A DNA stretch of 64,000 nucleotides from Paenibacillus sp. Soil766 (GTDB taxonomy: Bacteria > Bacillota > Bacilli > Paenibacillales > NBRC-103111): the NCBI RefSeq assembly GCF_001428105.1, contig NZ_LMSJ01000007.1, positions 110,147 through 174,146 of the forward strand, written 5' to 3'. The translations under genes and the position numbers were made by a program. Below the pieces are notes generated by a model. It did not search any database and had not been told where the DNA came from. It was given only the letters and a program-made list of their open reading frames with translations. Positions 26,401-38,826 of the stretch are shown here, one piece after another. Positions within the stretch are counted from its first letter, which is position 1. Each line of letters starts with the position of its first letter.

Positions 26401-27267
26401 ATGATAAAAAGAAGCTTTGGTAATCGGTTTTTCCAATCGAGTCTTATACTGTTTATTTCTTGTATTTGCTTCACAATGATTTATCCGTTCATTCATGTGC
26501 TTTCAATCTCATTCAGTTCTTTAACGGAGGCGATCAGACCTGGACTTCATTTGATTCCGTTAGAGCCATCGTTGGAAGCTTATAAAGCGACTTTATCCTC
26601 CGATTATTTATGGATAGGGCTAGGTAATTCTATTTTCCGTACCGTAGCTGGAACCATTCTTTCGCTCTTATTCATGACGATGGGGGCCTATCCGCTCTCA
26701 CGTAAATATTTGCCACATCGTGGTTTCTATACGTATTTCATTGTAGTTACAATGTTTTTCAGCGGAGGTCTTATTCCATCCTATATGTTGGTCAAATCGT
26801 TAGGTATGATTAATACGTATTGGGCGCTATTAATACCTTGCTTGATTAATACATTTTCTATGCTTATTATTCGTAATTTTTTTATGAGCCTGCCAGATGA
26901 AATCGAGGATTCGGCTAAAATGGATGGAGCCAACGATATTCGCATTTTGTTCTCCATCGTCATTCCGTTGTCGAAACCGATATTAGCAACAATTGCATTG
27001 TGGTCAGCTGTATATCACTGGAATGCTTGGTTTGATGCTTTGCTATACGTTCATGAAAAATCGAAATTAGTCTTGCAGATTTACTTAAGACGTCTAGTTA
27101 TTGACAGTGATACCACAACACTTGACCAGATGATGAATCAGCAGGTTACACCTGAAACCATTAAAGCAGCCATTATTATGTTGACTTCAATTCCTATTCT
27201 TATTCTATATCCATTTCTTCAAAAGCATTTTGTCAAAGGCATTCTTATTGGTGCCGTAAAGGGTTAG
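26401..27267 (+). CDS. Sugar ABC transporter permease (LplC/YtcP-type), importer 1
   Basis: The second permease of the pair, 288 residues, six helices, with the motif DEIEDSAKMDGANDIRILFSIVIPLS and the family-typical end FVKGILIGAVKG. AAAGGAG is seven bases before the ATG. Only 20 bases separate it from the first permease, and a small hairpin (27286-27302) separates it from the binding-protein gene. Confidence 0.9.
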   Translation: MIKRSFGNRFFQSSLILFISCICFTMIYPFIHVLSISFSSLTEAIRPGLHLIPLEPSLEAYKATLSSDYLWIGLGNSIFRTVAGTILSLLFMTMGAYPLSRKYLPHRGFYTYFIVVTMFFSGGLIPSYMLVKSLGMINTYWALLIPCLINTFSMLIIRNFFMSLPDEIEDSAKMDGANDIRILFSIVIPLSKPILATIALWSAVYHWNAWFDALLYVHEKSKLVLQIYLRRLVIDSDTTTLDQMMNQQVTPETIKAAIIMLTSIPILILYPFLQKHFVKGILIGAVKG

Positions 27268-27285
27268 TTGACGTGTATTTAACGG

Positions 27286-27302
27286 AAGTTCATCTTGAAC
27301 TT
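27286..27302 (+). other. Hairpin between permease and binding-protein genes, importer 1
   Basis: AAGTTCA / TGAACTT with a TCT loop. Similar hairpins lie at the same place in the other two importers. Confidence 0.4.
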
Positions 27303-27343
27303 ACGTCTAAATAAAAAATGAAAGTATAGGGGAGATAATTTCA

Positions 27344-28918
27344 ATGAGACAAACAAAAGTAGTATTTGGAACAGTAAGTATTGCAGCTTCCGTTGGACTA
27401 TTGGTGAGCGCATGCTCTAATAGCTCTACTAGCACGCCATCGGCATCACCATCAACAGCTGCAAAAGTTGAAGCCCCAATTGAAATTACAATCGCAGGGT
27501 TTTGGCCTCCTGATAAAGATGACAGCTTTGTTCAAAAGCTACTGGAACAAAAGTTTAATGTCAAATTAAAAAACGTCCGTTTGGATCGATCGACACAGAG
27601 TGATCAAATGAATATCAAGTTGGCAGCTGGTGAAATTCCAGATATGTTTAGTTCTGATGCGAGTAATGCAGACATGATTAATTGGTCGAAGCAAGGCATT
27701 ATCGCCAGTATATCTGTGGATGAGATTAAGAAGTATATGCCTAAATACGCTGCAGATATCGAAAAACTCGACTCTAATATTTGGCAATACGGCATGTATA
27801 ATGGGAAAAACTGGGGTGTACCTAAAGTGTTCTTAGAAGGTGCAACGGGGTTCTTGCCTGCGTATAACTCTACTTGGCTGAAAAAAATTGGGTACAACGA
27901 ACCACCGAAGACATTAGCTGAATTTGAAGATGTTTTGCTTAAATTCACAAACAACGACCCGGATGGTAATGGGAAAAAAGATACGTACGGTATGTCAGCA
28001 AGAGGCAAGGATTCACCTTCTCAAGTTTTTAATTCCGTATTTGCAGCTTTCGGTACGAATGCGGATACGTTTATAAAACAAGCAGATGGAACACTTGCAC
28101 ACGGTTTCACGACTGAGGAGAGTCGCCAAGCGTTAAAGCTGCTTAATAAATGGTATAAAGAGGGTATTATTGATCCAGAGTTTGGTACTGCAGATGGAAA
28201 CAAGGTTCGTGATAATTTTGTTAATGCGAAAACGGGTTATGTCGATACAGCTTTGTGGTACCACTTACATGAAACTGGAAGTTACGGCGTACCTGCCAAA
28301 CAGAAAGGTGTAAGCATTGCTATCGGTGAACCTCTGATCGGACCAAAAGGCACGAAGCTTGCATTGTCCAATGGTGTTGTTCAAACGCCAAATCTTTTCG
28401 GTATTCAAGTTGAGAAGGATGAGAAGAAGCGCATTAAAATTCTGCAAATGCTTGAATATATGGCAGAGGATGAAGAAGGTTACTTAGCAACAAGTTACGG
28501 GGAAAAAGGTGTTGACTATGATCTGCAAGGCAATACAGCCATTCCAAAAGGTGACAATGGGGATGTTCAGAAACGTGCAGCCAAGACGGGTGCAGGTGCT
28601 TTCTTTACACCATTTACAGCCAAGGTTCCTTCTATGATTAAGTTTGATCGCCCGCAAGATCAGTTGGATTTTAAAGCGAAATATACAGGTGGTATGAAGA
28701 CAATTACGAATCCGATCCCAGGGGCTTCTCTTGATTCAGAACCTAAAGTGGCGCCAACTTTGAAAACGCTTCGTGATTCCTACGCTGTCAAGGCTATTCT
28801 GGGTGAAGTGGATACGGACAAAGCCTTTGATGATTTCGTAACGGCATGGAAGAAAGCCGGCGGTCAAGAATTAACGGATGAAGTTAATAAAGTGTATAAA
28901 GAACGCAATAAAAAATAA
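27344..28918 (+). CDS. Sugar-binding lipoprotein (LplA/YtcQ-type), importer 1
   Basis: A secreted 524-residue solute-binding protein: signal sequence with the lipobox LVSAC at about residue 24, a Ser/Thr/Pro linker, then a bilobed extracellular solute-binding fold. Recognisable family stretches are LAAGEIPDMFSSDASNADMINWSKQGIIA, NDPDGNGKKDTYGMSA (an EF-hand-like calcium loop common in this family) and LLNKWYKEGIIDPEFGTADG. It probably captures an oligosaccharide for the two permeases upstream. Confidence 0.9.
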   Translation: MRQTKVVFGTVSIAASVGLLVSACSNSSTSTPSASPSTAAKVEAPIEITIAGFWPPDKDDSFVQKLLEQKFNVKLKNVRLDRSTQSDQMNIKLAAGEIPDMFSSDASNADMINWSKQGIIASISVDEIKKYMPKYAADIEKLDSNIWQYGMYNGKNWGVPKVFLEGATGFLPAYNSTWLKKIGYNEPPKTLAEFEDVLLKFTNNDPDGNGKKDTYGMSARGKDSPSQVFNSVFAAFGTNADTFIKQADGTLAHGFTTEESRQALKLLNKWYKEGIIDPEFGTADGNKVRDNFVNAKTGYVDTALWYHLHETGSYGVPAKQKGVSIAIGEPLIGPKGTKLALSNGVVQTPNLFGIQVEKDEKKRIKILQMLEYMAEDEEGYLATSYGEKGVDYDLQGNTAIPKGDNGDVQKRAAKTGAGAFFTPFTAKVPSMIKFDRPQDQLDFKAKYTGGMKTITNPIPGASLDSEPKVAPTLKTLRDSYAVKAILGEVDTDKAFDDFVTAWKKAGGQELTDEVNKVYKERNKK

Positions 28919-29029
28919 CTTATTTGAGTAAGTAGGGAGTTGAGAGTGTTTCCACTTTCGACTCCTTTGCTATCAATTTTATGTTGGATGGAAGCAAAGC
29001 ATTTATTAGAATTAGAGGAGGTCACGTTA

Positions 29030-30610
29030 GTGGACCAGACTATTGTAAATACGAAATTAAGTGGGAAACCATTATATCCAATGTGGCGTAAATGCGTTGG
29101 TGCAGGAAGAGCTAATGAAGGTTTGCGAGCGAACTGGCTAGAACAGTTGGAGTTGGCAGTTAAGTCCTGTGGCTTTGAATATATTCGTTTTCATGGTTTA
29201 CTTCATGATGATATGTGCTTGTTTCGCATAATCGACGGTGTTCCTGTATATAACTGGCAGTATGTAGACGAATTGTTTGACCGGTTGTTGGAAATAGGGA
29301 TCAGGCCCTTTGTGGAGTTTGGTTTTTGCCCGATAGATATGGCATCAGGGATAGAGACACAGTTTTGGTGGAAAGGGAATATCACACCTCCAAGAAACTT
29401 GGAAGAGTGGGCAAATCTCATTGAAAAGCTTGTTGAACATTGGCGTGATCGTTATGGAATTGAAGAAATTCGCAAATGGTATTATGAAGTTTGGAATGAA
29501 CCCAATTTATCCGCATTTTGGACCGGAACGCGAAGTCAATATTTTGAACTGTATAAAACAACAGTAATGGCTGTGAAAAAGGTGGATTCAAAACTGCGTG
29601 TAGGTGGGCCAGCGACAAGTAATTTTGTGCCCGACGATAGATTTGAAGGTGAAAGAGAAGACGTATCTAGACATTTAACCTTCAGAATGGAAAATGTGGA
29701 TGAGACGAACTGGCGTCCAGTATGGGTAGCTGAGTTTCTAGCTTATTGTGAACAAGAAGTTTTACCTGTCGATTTCGTGTCCACTCATCCGTATCCGACG
29801 GACTTTGCCTTGGATGGGTATGGTAAAACAGAAGGCTTCAGCCGTACGGTCCATTCCACACGCAATGACCTGTTCGTGCTGCGTCAAATTGTATCTGAGA
29901 GTGCCTACCCACAAGCTGAAATTCATTTATCCGAGTGGAGTTCAAGTCCATCCCCTCGTGATCATAGTCATGATCATCTACCAGCTGCAGCATTTGTGGT
30001 CAAAGCAAATTTGGATGCGACGCCATTGGCCGATTCTTTATCCTATTGGGTATTCTCAGACGTATTCGAAGAAGGCGGAGCAGGGGCGTCCATTTTTCAT
30101 GGGGGATTTGGTTTAATTAATTTCCAGGGGATTGCAAAGCCTACCTTTCACGCCTATAGGCTGCTTAATCAGTTAGGCGATGTAGAGTTAATGAGAAAAG
30201 AGAAGGTGATTATCACAAGAAAATCTGAAGATGGTAGTATTCGTGCGTTATTTTATCATTATGACGATCAGGCAGTTCCATCAGCCGTACCATTGGCTGC
30301 TACCCAGGAGAAAGCTTTGAATATACAGCGTAAAGGGACTGCAACACATGTTGGTATTCATTTAACAGCTTTGGAGCCATTTGCGAGCTTCGAGCTAGAG
30401 CATATCAACGAAACTAGTGGTTATGCTGTGCCAGCTTGGATTGAAATGGGTAATCCAGAACCTCCTAATCGCCAGCAGACAGTTGAGCTTAGAGAAAAGG
30501 CTGAATTCACAGAGAAGTACGTTGTTAGAGCAAGTGAACAGGGGGAATTAATCATACAGATCAATCTTGCACCTTGGGAATTGGTTTCTTTAAAGCAAAT
30601 TTATAAATAG
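29030..30610 (+). CDS. GH39 beta-xylosidase-type glycosidase
   Basis: A 526-residue cytoplasmic enzyme of family GH39. The acid/base Glu is in KWYYEVWNEPNLSAFW, and the nucleophile Glu in AEIHLSEWSSSPSPRDHSHD; KCVGAGRANEGLRANW and FEYIRFHGLLHDDMCLF near the N-terminus are also GH39-typical. A longer reading frame starts at ATG 28940, but AGAGGAGGT at 29014-29021 with an 8-base spacing marks the GTG at 29030 as the start. It follows the importer-1 genes in the same direction, and a terminator lies at 30697. Likely acts on imported xylosides. Confidence 0.88.
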   Translation: MDQTIVNTKLSGKPLYPMWRKCVGAGRANEGLRANWLEQLELAVKSCGFEYIRFHGLLHDDMCLFRIIDGVPVYNWQYVDELFDRLLEIGIRPFVEFGFCPIDMASGIETQFWWKGNITPPRNLEEWANLIEKLVEHWRDRYGIEEIRKWYYEVWNEPNLSAFWTGTRSQYFELYKTTVMAVKKVDSKLRVGGPATSNFVPDDRFEGEREDVSRHLTFRMENVDETNWRPVWVAEFLAYCEQEVLPVDFVSTHPYPTDFALDGYGKTEGFSRTVHSTRNDLFVLRQIVSESAYPQAEIHLSEWSSSPSPRDHSHDHLPAAAFVVKANLDATPLADSLSYWVFSDVFEEGGAGASIFHGGFGLINFQGIAKPTFHAYRLLNQLGDVELMRKEKVIITRKSEDGSIRALFYHYDDQAVPSAVPLAATQEKALNIQRKGTATHVGIHLTALEPFASFELEHINETSGYAVPAWIEMGNPEPPNRQQTVELREKAEFTEKYVVRASEQGELIIQINLAPWELVSLKQIYK

Positions 30611-30696
30611 AGGTGTGTGATTTAATCGAATGAAAATTGCCTTTAATAGGGTGGACCTTCAGATGGACCTGTGTATGGAAAAATTGTAGGGAAGGA

Positions 30697-30724
30697 AAGC
30701 CTCACGAGGAATCGTGGGGCTTTT
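30697..30724 (+). terminator. Terminator after the GH39 gene
   Basis: An 11-bp stem with one G-U pair (30697-30707 and 30712-30722), GGAA loop, then Ts. Confidence 0.75.
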
Positions 30725-30732
30725 CAGTCGAA

Positions 30733-30789
30733 TTTCCCTTTGTTTAAATAGGTTTTTGCCTCTACACCTAATAGGCTACATGCCATAAT
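30733..30789 (+). promoter_or_regulatory. Activator-type promoter of lacZ (shared design, site B)
   Basis: TTGCCT (30756-30761), exactly 22 bp, CATAAT (30784-30789). An upstream half-site TTTCCCTTT (30733-30741) is offset 22 bp from the TTTGCCTCT element. Confidence 0.6.
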
Positions 30790-30819
30790 GAAGGGATAGA
30801 AGAAATATTTTAAGTATAG

Positions 30820-33846
<3,027 letters not shown>

Positions 33847-33876
33847 GAATTTGTTTTACAATGCTATAAAATTAGC

Positions 33877-33915
33877 GGGGCTGCTTCAGGGTCTAATGAC
33901 CTTTGGGGCAGTCCC
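33877..33915. terminator. Convergent hairpin between lacZ and the AraC regulator
   Basis: GGGGCTGC / GCAGTCCC (33877-33884, 33908-33915, one G-U pair) encloses GGTC/GACC. It has no strong T run but lies between two converging genes. Confidence 0.45.
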
Positions 33916-33925
33916 GTTAGCATGT

Positions 33926-34819
33926 TCAGGAACGTTCTTGGGTGTGTTTGTATTGTGTAGCCGTTATTCCAAAGTACTTTTTAAAGGCATTGCTAAATTG
34001 TTCTGACGAACTAAATCCAACTTGTTGAGCAACTGCATGAATTGACATATCTTTTGTTTTAAGTAGTCGTGATGCTGCGTTCATCCGAGCTTTCAATTTT
34101 TTATCTTTAAAGGAAACGCCGTATTGCTTAATTATAGTTCTTTCAGTTTGTCTAGTGCTTAGTCCTAGTTCACCGGCAAGTTGTTTGAGTGTAATGGATG
34201 GATATTGATAAAGGAAACAGTTCTCAATAATAAGTAACCTACTGTCATCTAGTGTTTTGAGTGGGATGGGAAATAAGGAGGACTGATGGTCTTTATATCC
34301 TCTGATCAGGCGGATAATAATCATTTCCAAAATGTTTGTTACCATATGATGAAAGCCGATAGATGGTCGGGATAGTTCACTGGCAAGCATTTCAAATAGT
34401 TCCATCATGTTGCCCTTGTCTGAACCAATCCAGAAAGGTGTACTTACAAGCAGCTCAGAAAGAGCGGTTTCCTTTATTGAGGATTTTTTGGCAACTGATG
34501 GGGGGGAATCACCAGGAAGAACCTCAAAGAAGATGCAGTATTCAGCCATAGGATCATGAGTATCTGTAATTTGCTCATGCATAACATCAGGACCTGTCAT
34601 AAATAAAGTCCCAGGTGTGATTGGAAATTGTTTGCCTTGAGCGATGAGCGTACCACGACCAGTTGGAATGTAATGAAATTCGTAGCTCCCTTGGCTGTGA
34701 CTATGCTCATGCATGGAGGTGTAAAAATAACCGAATTTGACATACAACACATTCAGCACAAATTCGCCAAGTGTGAGTTTGATATCCATATTTTCGATTT
34801 GAATAGGTGGAAGTTTCAT
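33926..34819 (-). CDS. Cupin-AraC transcriptional regulator
   Basis: A 297-residue cytosolic regulator: an N-terminal cupin domain (MHEHSHSQGSYEFHYIPTGRG, FPITPGTLFMTGPDVMHEQ) that binds a sugar ligand, and a C-terminal double helix-turn-helix (ITLKQLAGELGLSTRQTERTI ... MSIHAVAQQVGFSSSEQFSNAFKKYFGITATQYK). The frame extends upstream to 35017 through a hydrophobic stretch, but AGGAGG at 34833-34838 and the cupin start favour the ATG at 34819. It is divergent from the GH95-like gene at 34989 and may control it, or be the regulator of the shared promoters. Confidence 0.85.
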   Translation of the reverse strand: MKLPPIQIENMDIKLTLGEFVLNVLYVKFGYFYTSMHEHSHSQGSYEFHYIPTGRGTLIAQGKQFPITPGTLFMTGPDVMHEQITDTHDPMAEYCIFFEVLPGDSPPSVAKKSSIKETALSELLVSTPFWIGSDKGNMMELFEMLASELSRPSIGFHHMVTNILEMIIIRLIRGYKDHQSSLFPIPLKTLDDSRLLIIENCFLYQYPSITLKQLAGELGLSTRQTERTIIKQYGVSFKDKKLKARMNAASRLLKTKDMSIHAVAQQVGFSSSEQFSNAFKKYFGITATQYKHTQERS

Positions 34820-34988
34820 CTCTTTGTGTTCTCCTCCTGTAAAAATGCGACATCTGAACAACTTGATTCGTCGCCTCAACAGATAACAAATCGGTGTAGT
34901 GATAGATATAATTATAGCTGAAAGCAAGGGGAATGGGGAGATGTTTGCAATTACATGCATAAACAGCCCACACCAAAAGGAGGATATG

Positions 34989-37703
34989 ATGACAATGAGG
35001 AAGTCAGGAATACGCATGTATAGAAAAGGGAATTATGATCTCACTTACACGGAGGTTCCAGTCTCAAACCCCGGATATGCATGGCGGGAGGGAATGGTTA
35101 GCGGTAATGGCGAAAATGGATATATCACTTCAGGATCGCCCTATACCGATACCTTTATTTTTCAATATATGTGGTTCAATTTTCCATCTAGAGATCCAAG
35201 AGTGATACCAGAGGAATTAACGCAGCAGCTTGCTGATGCCAGAGTGAACGTATTTAACCAAAACGATAATTGGAAGATTACAGATGCAAAAGGTTCAACT
35301 AGGAGCAGAACCTTTTACTACAGCTATCATCCAGGGCATCAGCTTAGACTTAGCGCGACGAATATGGAGAACATTTCGGAATATGAAAGATGGACGAATT
35401 ATGAAACTGCAGAGACAGGTGTACGTTACACCGACATGAATGGAGATTGGATTCGAACATCATTTACTTCGCGAGAAGACAATGTTTCGATTACGAAAAT
35501 CACACAATCTTCCACAGGTACCAAGATCAACCTAACGATCTCCATCGATGACATTTCAAGTATGTGCAGAGCACACAATGGTAACACAGAGGTAAACGCC
35601 CTCCAATACAAAAAGCTGGTAAACCCTAGCGCAGATTATATCGCACAAGTAGTACATTACCCTGCATACCCAGGAAGTGAACTAGTTAATGGCGGATACG
35701 CTGGGCTGACACAGGTTATCGTAGAAAATGGTACAAAGAAAAGAGTTTTGCTAGCCGATACGAATGAAACTATGAACGTTGGAATTGAACAAAACCCAGC
35801 GATTCAAATTATCGATGCGGATGCTGTCTATCTCATTACACAATCAGATCGAACTTCCGAGATGGGGTTAATTGAAGACTTTGCAGGAATGGCGCAGCAC
35901 CCTATCGTAAACCACTTATTTCAACATACAATTGCTGTTGCTAAAAAATATAAAGATACGATTGGCGGAGATTTCGATTATCTTGCTGCCATTGCCCCTC
36001 ATATCCAGAAGCACTCAGCAGAATTTAATGCTGTGAGTATTCAGATTAAAGGTGACGAAGCATATAAGAATGCGGACAATGTAACACTTATAAAAGCACA
36101 ACAAGAGTCTCCATCTAAAGTCAATCATGCCTTTTTGGAGCAGGCGTATAATCAAGGACGCTATGCCATGATATGCTGCAGCGGCTCAAGTGCACCTCGG
36201 TTGTATGGGATGTGGACTGGCGAGTGGAATCCAGGATGGCGGGGCATTTATACGCTTGATGCCAACGTGAATTTACAAGTTGCCGCAATGAACACTGGTC
36301 ATTTAACACAGGCCCAGCTAGGGTATATCACATTCTTCTTAAGAAATACACCAGACTTTGAAGCTAATGCACGTTTGGCATACGGTATGCATGATGCGCT
36401 ACAGGTGTCAGTAAATTCCGACGGGGATCGCGGAATGCACGTCGAATATGACAACGATTATCCATTTGAATATTGGAATGCCGGTGCGAGCTGGTGTCTA
36501 TTACCAATCTACGAGTACTGGCAGTGCTACGGCAATAGGCAGATTTCAATTCATGACAACATGAGGATTTATGATCTACAACCGATTCTTAGTGTTAATG
36601 ATGGAGGGCTTACTGTCAAAGAATTTGCCCATTTAATAGGTAAAGGATATCTGGATCTGGAGCAGGATATATTGCTTCCCCTACTTACTAAGCAGGCAAA
36701 CTTCTGGGAGCAGATATGCACACCGGAATATTATACAGATATAAACGGAAATGCCTGCTATGAGAGCGGTAAATCAGTGTTAAATCCAGGGGAAACCTAC
36801 CTGATTATACCTACCTACTCTCCGGAGAATAACCCCATTGGGTATTGCAGCACGATCACAGCCAATGCTACTATGGATATTTCTGCTGCGCGGGACGGTC
36901 TTAATATGGTCATCACAATGGAAAAAGCAGTGCAACGCAAGGGTTATGAAGTTGCGATTGCTAAATGGGAAGCCTTATTAAAACAACTGCCTGAATATAA
37001 ATATGATGCAGACGGAGCATTGCGTGAATGGGCGATGAATGAATACATGGAAAATAATAATCACCGCCACCTGAGTCATTTGTATGTAGCTTGGCCTGCC
37101 TATGAAACCCAAAACGATTCAGATTTGGCGAAGGCTGCAAATATCGCGCTTGCGAACAGAGATACTTACAATATCGGTGATGCGACTGCGGGGCACGGCT
37201 GGATGCATAAGGCACTTGTTCAAGCGAGGCTAAAAAAGGGTGATGGGGTACTTGATTCACTATTACCGATGATGACAGATGCCGGTTACTACACTTCCTT
37301 GATGACAGATCATGATACAAATAGAAGAAACCATACGTACTGTACAGATACATCCTTCGGAGTTGTGGGAGCAATTCATGAAGCGTTACTTTTCTCGAAT
37401 ACAGGTGAAATAGAGATTCTTCCAGCATTGCCGTCCGATTGGAGAGCAGGGGCAATGAATGGACTCATGGCGAGAACACAGGTAGAGGTCAAAGAACTGA
37501 TCTGGGATATAGATGCGCAAACGGCACGTGTTACTTTAAATTCCGGCAGGAATGATAATACAATCCGATTAAGTGCGGGCATTTCTTGGTATAACGCTAT
37601 AGTTAATGGTCTTGAGGTTCAAGTAGATAGTGATGGATGCGGCAAACATATAAGCCTAACGTTGAGTGCAGGTTTAGATGTTACGGTCGAATTTGCTTTG
37701 TAG
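34989..37703 (+). CDS. GH95-like glycosidase (divergent alpha-fucosidase/galactosidase family)
   Basis: A 904-residue cytoplasmic protein with the GH95 layout: N-terminal beta-domain (WREGMVSGNGENGYITSGSPYTDTFIFQ), then an alpha/alpha barrel (YGMWTGEWNPGWRGIYTLDANVNLQVAAMNTGHL, YSPENNPIG, NNHRHLSHLYVAWP) and a C-terminal beta-domain (EILPALPSDWRAGAMNGLMART). Compared with true GH95 (see 61517), NxNxQMNYW is replaced by DANVNLQVAAMN, and the DGNFG motif by TDTSFGVVGA, so specificity may differ. AAAAGGAGG at 34975-34983 suggests the ATG at 34989 or 34995. A longer frame to 34899 is less likely. GH43 follows at 37751. Confidence 0.7.
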   Translation: MTMRKSGIRMYRKGNYDLTYTEVPVSNPGYAWREGMVSGNGENGYITSGSPYTDTFIFQYMWFNFPSRDPRVIPEELTQQLADARVNVFNQNDNWKITDAKGSTRSRTFYYSYHPGHQLRLSATNMENISEYERWTNYETAETGVRYTDMNGDWIRTSFTSREDNVSITKITQSSTGTKINLTISIDDISSMCRAHNGNTEVNALQYKKLVNPSADYIAQVVHYPAYPGSELVNGGYAGLTQVIVENGTKKRVLLADTNETMNVGIEQNPAIQIIDADAVYLITQSDRTSEMGLIEDFAGMAQHPIVNHLFQHTIAVAKKYKDTIGGDFDYLAAIAPHIQKHSAEFNAVSIQIKGDEAYKNADNVTLIKAQQESPSKVNHAFLEQAYNQGRYAMICCSGSSAPRLYGMWTGEWNPGWRGIYTLDANVNLQVAAMNTGHLTQAQLGYITFFLRNTPDFEANARLAYGMHDALQVSVNSDGDRGMHVEYDNDYPFEYWNAGASWCLLPIYEYWQCYGNRQISIHDNMRIYDLQPILSVNDGGLTVKEFAHLIGKGYLDLEQDILLPLLTKQANFWEQICTPEYYTDINGNACYESGKSVLNPGETYLIIPTYSPENNPIGYCSTITANATMDISAARDGLNMVITMEKAVQRKGYEVAIAKWEALLKQLPEYKYDADGALREWAMNEYMENNNHRHLSHLYVAWPAYETQNDSDLAKAANIALANRDTYNIGDATAGHGWMHKALVQARLKKGDGVLDSLLPMMTDAGYYTSLMTDHDTNRRNHTYCTDTSFGVVGAIHEALLFSNTGEIEILPALPSDWRAGAMNGLMARTQVEVKELIWDIDAQTARVTLNSGRNDNTIRLSAGISWYNAIVNGLEVQVDSDGCGKHISLTLSAGLDVTVEFAL

Positions 37704-37750
37704 TTTTTTTAGTGTTTATATCGTACCCGGGTCTAAGGAGGTAATATTTA

Positions 37751-38680
37751 ATGGATGCATACTTATTCGTTCATTTTAGGGAAAAAAGAACCCCAGATGG
37801 AGAACAGGTATATTTTGCACTCAGTACTGACGGTGTTAACTGGGAACAAGTTAACGGCGGTCAGCCCGTTATTTGGAGTGAACAAGGTGATAAGGGCGTT
37901 CGAGACCATACAATCGTAAGAACGAAGTACGGCAAGTTCTATATTCTCGCCACAGACTTGAGCCTTGCCAACTGTTTCAACACCAAGTATAAGGGGAGTT
38001 GGGGCAACATCATAAGAGAGGGAAGTAAGTGCCTTTCCATGTGGGAATCGGACGATCTTGTGAACTGGTCGGAGCAGAGAATGATAGAATTTGGTGATGA
38101 GGATTTCGGCAACCTTTGGGCCCCGGATGTAATTTACGATAACATAAATGAAGACTACGTAATTCACTGGTCATCAGCGGTGGCATCCAATAATTACGAG
38201 CATATGGCGATCTATTATACTCGAACAAAGGATTTTGAAATCTTTACTACGCCTCAGATACTGTGCCGGAAGGATGACAGCGGAATAATTGATTCTGCCA
38301 TATATGAGGAAAACGGTATGTTCTACCGCTTCTTAAAAAGTGAAGCAAACCCCGCAGGTATCATATTACAAAAGGGAAAAAGCCTTACCGGTGAATATAC
38401 AACAATTGAAGCCTTTGACGAGGAGATGGCAAAACTCGGACACCATGCCTATGAAGCACCTACAGCGTATAAGCTCAGCAACGGTAAATGGTGTTTGATG
38501 TTAGACTTTTTCGGTATCGAGGGTGAAGGGCAGGGGTATGTTCCCTTTATAGCCGATAATATTGACAGCGGACTATTTATTCGATCAGATGAAACTTTCA
38601 GCTTTCCTTACCGCTTTAAGCACGGAACTGTACTTTCTATTACAATGCAAGAATTCAATAGGATAAAAAAATGGAAATAG
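37751..38680 (+). CDS. GH43-type glycosidase, single-domain
   Basis: A 309-residue cytoplasmic beta-propeller enzyme. It begins MDAYLFVHFREKRTPDGEQVYFALSTDGVNWE and carries RDHTIVRTKYGKFYILATD, FGNLWAPDVIYD and HAYEAPTAYKLSNGKWCLMLDFFG, the last providing the Glu general acid. This follows the GH43-like arabinanase/xylosidase pattern without an accessory domain. AAGGAGG precedes the ATG. It lies 47 bases after the GH95-like gene, so the two form one unit. Sub-family and substrate are not certain. Confidence 0.75.
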   Translation: MDAYLFVHFREKRTPDGEQVYFALSTDGVNWEQVNGGQPVIWSEQGDKGVRDHTIVRTKYGKFYILATDLSLANCFNTKYKGSWGNIIREGSKCLSMWESDDLVNWSEQRMIEFGDEDFGNLWAPDVIYDNINEDYVIHWSSAVASNNYEHMAIYYTRTKDFEIFTTPQILCRKDDSGIIDSAIYEENGMFYRFLKSEANPAGIILQKGKSLTGEYTTIEAFDEEMAKLGHHAYEAPTAYKLSNGKWCLMLDFFGIEGEGQGYVPFIADNIDSGLFIRSDETFSFPYRFKHGTVLSITMQEFNRIKKWK

Positions 38681-38826
38681 CCAGTGATTCAGCTTTCTAT
38701 TAATTGAGCGCGATCTGCAAACGTTTAGGGATCTGTGCTTTAAAATAGGCACACTTTTCTTGTAAATGAACCGTATCGAACCAGGCGCTGCTTCATCTAT
38801 AATTTAGACATAAGAATAAATAACAA

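Noticed and set aside
28940..29029. Longer N-terminus for the GH39 enzyme
   Set aside because: The extension has no GH39 similarity, while the GTG at 29030 has a strong ribosome site.
34820..35017. Membrane-anchored N-terminus for the AraC regulator at 33926
   Set aside because: The in-frame extension is hydrophobic but lies beyond a good AGGAGG and start, and overlaps the divergent gene's upstream region. It is probably not translated.
38709..38722. TGCAAACGTTTAGG as a cre site before importer 2
   Set aside because: It misses three conserved positions of the cre consensus.
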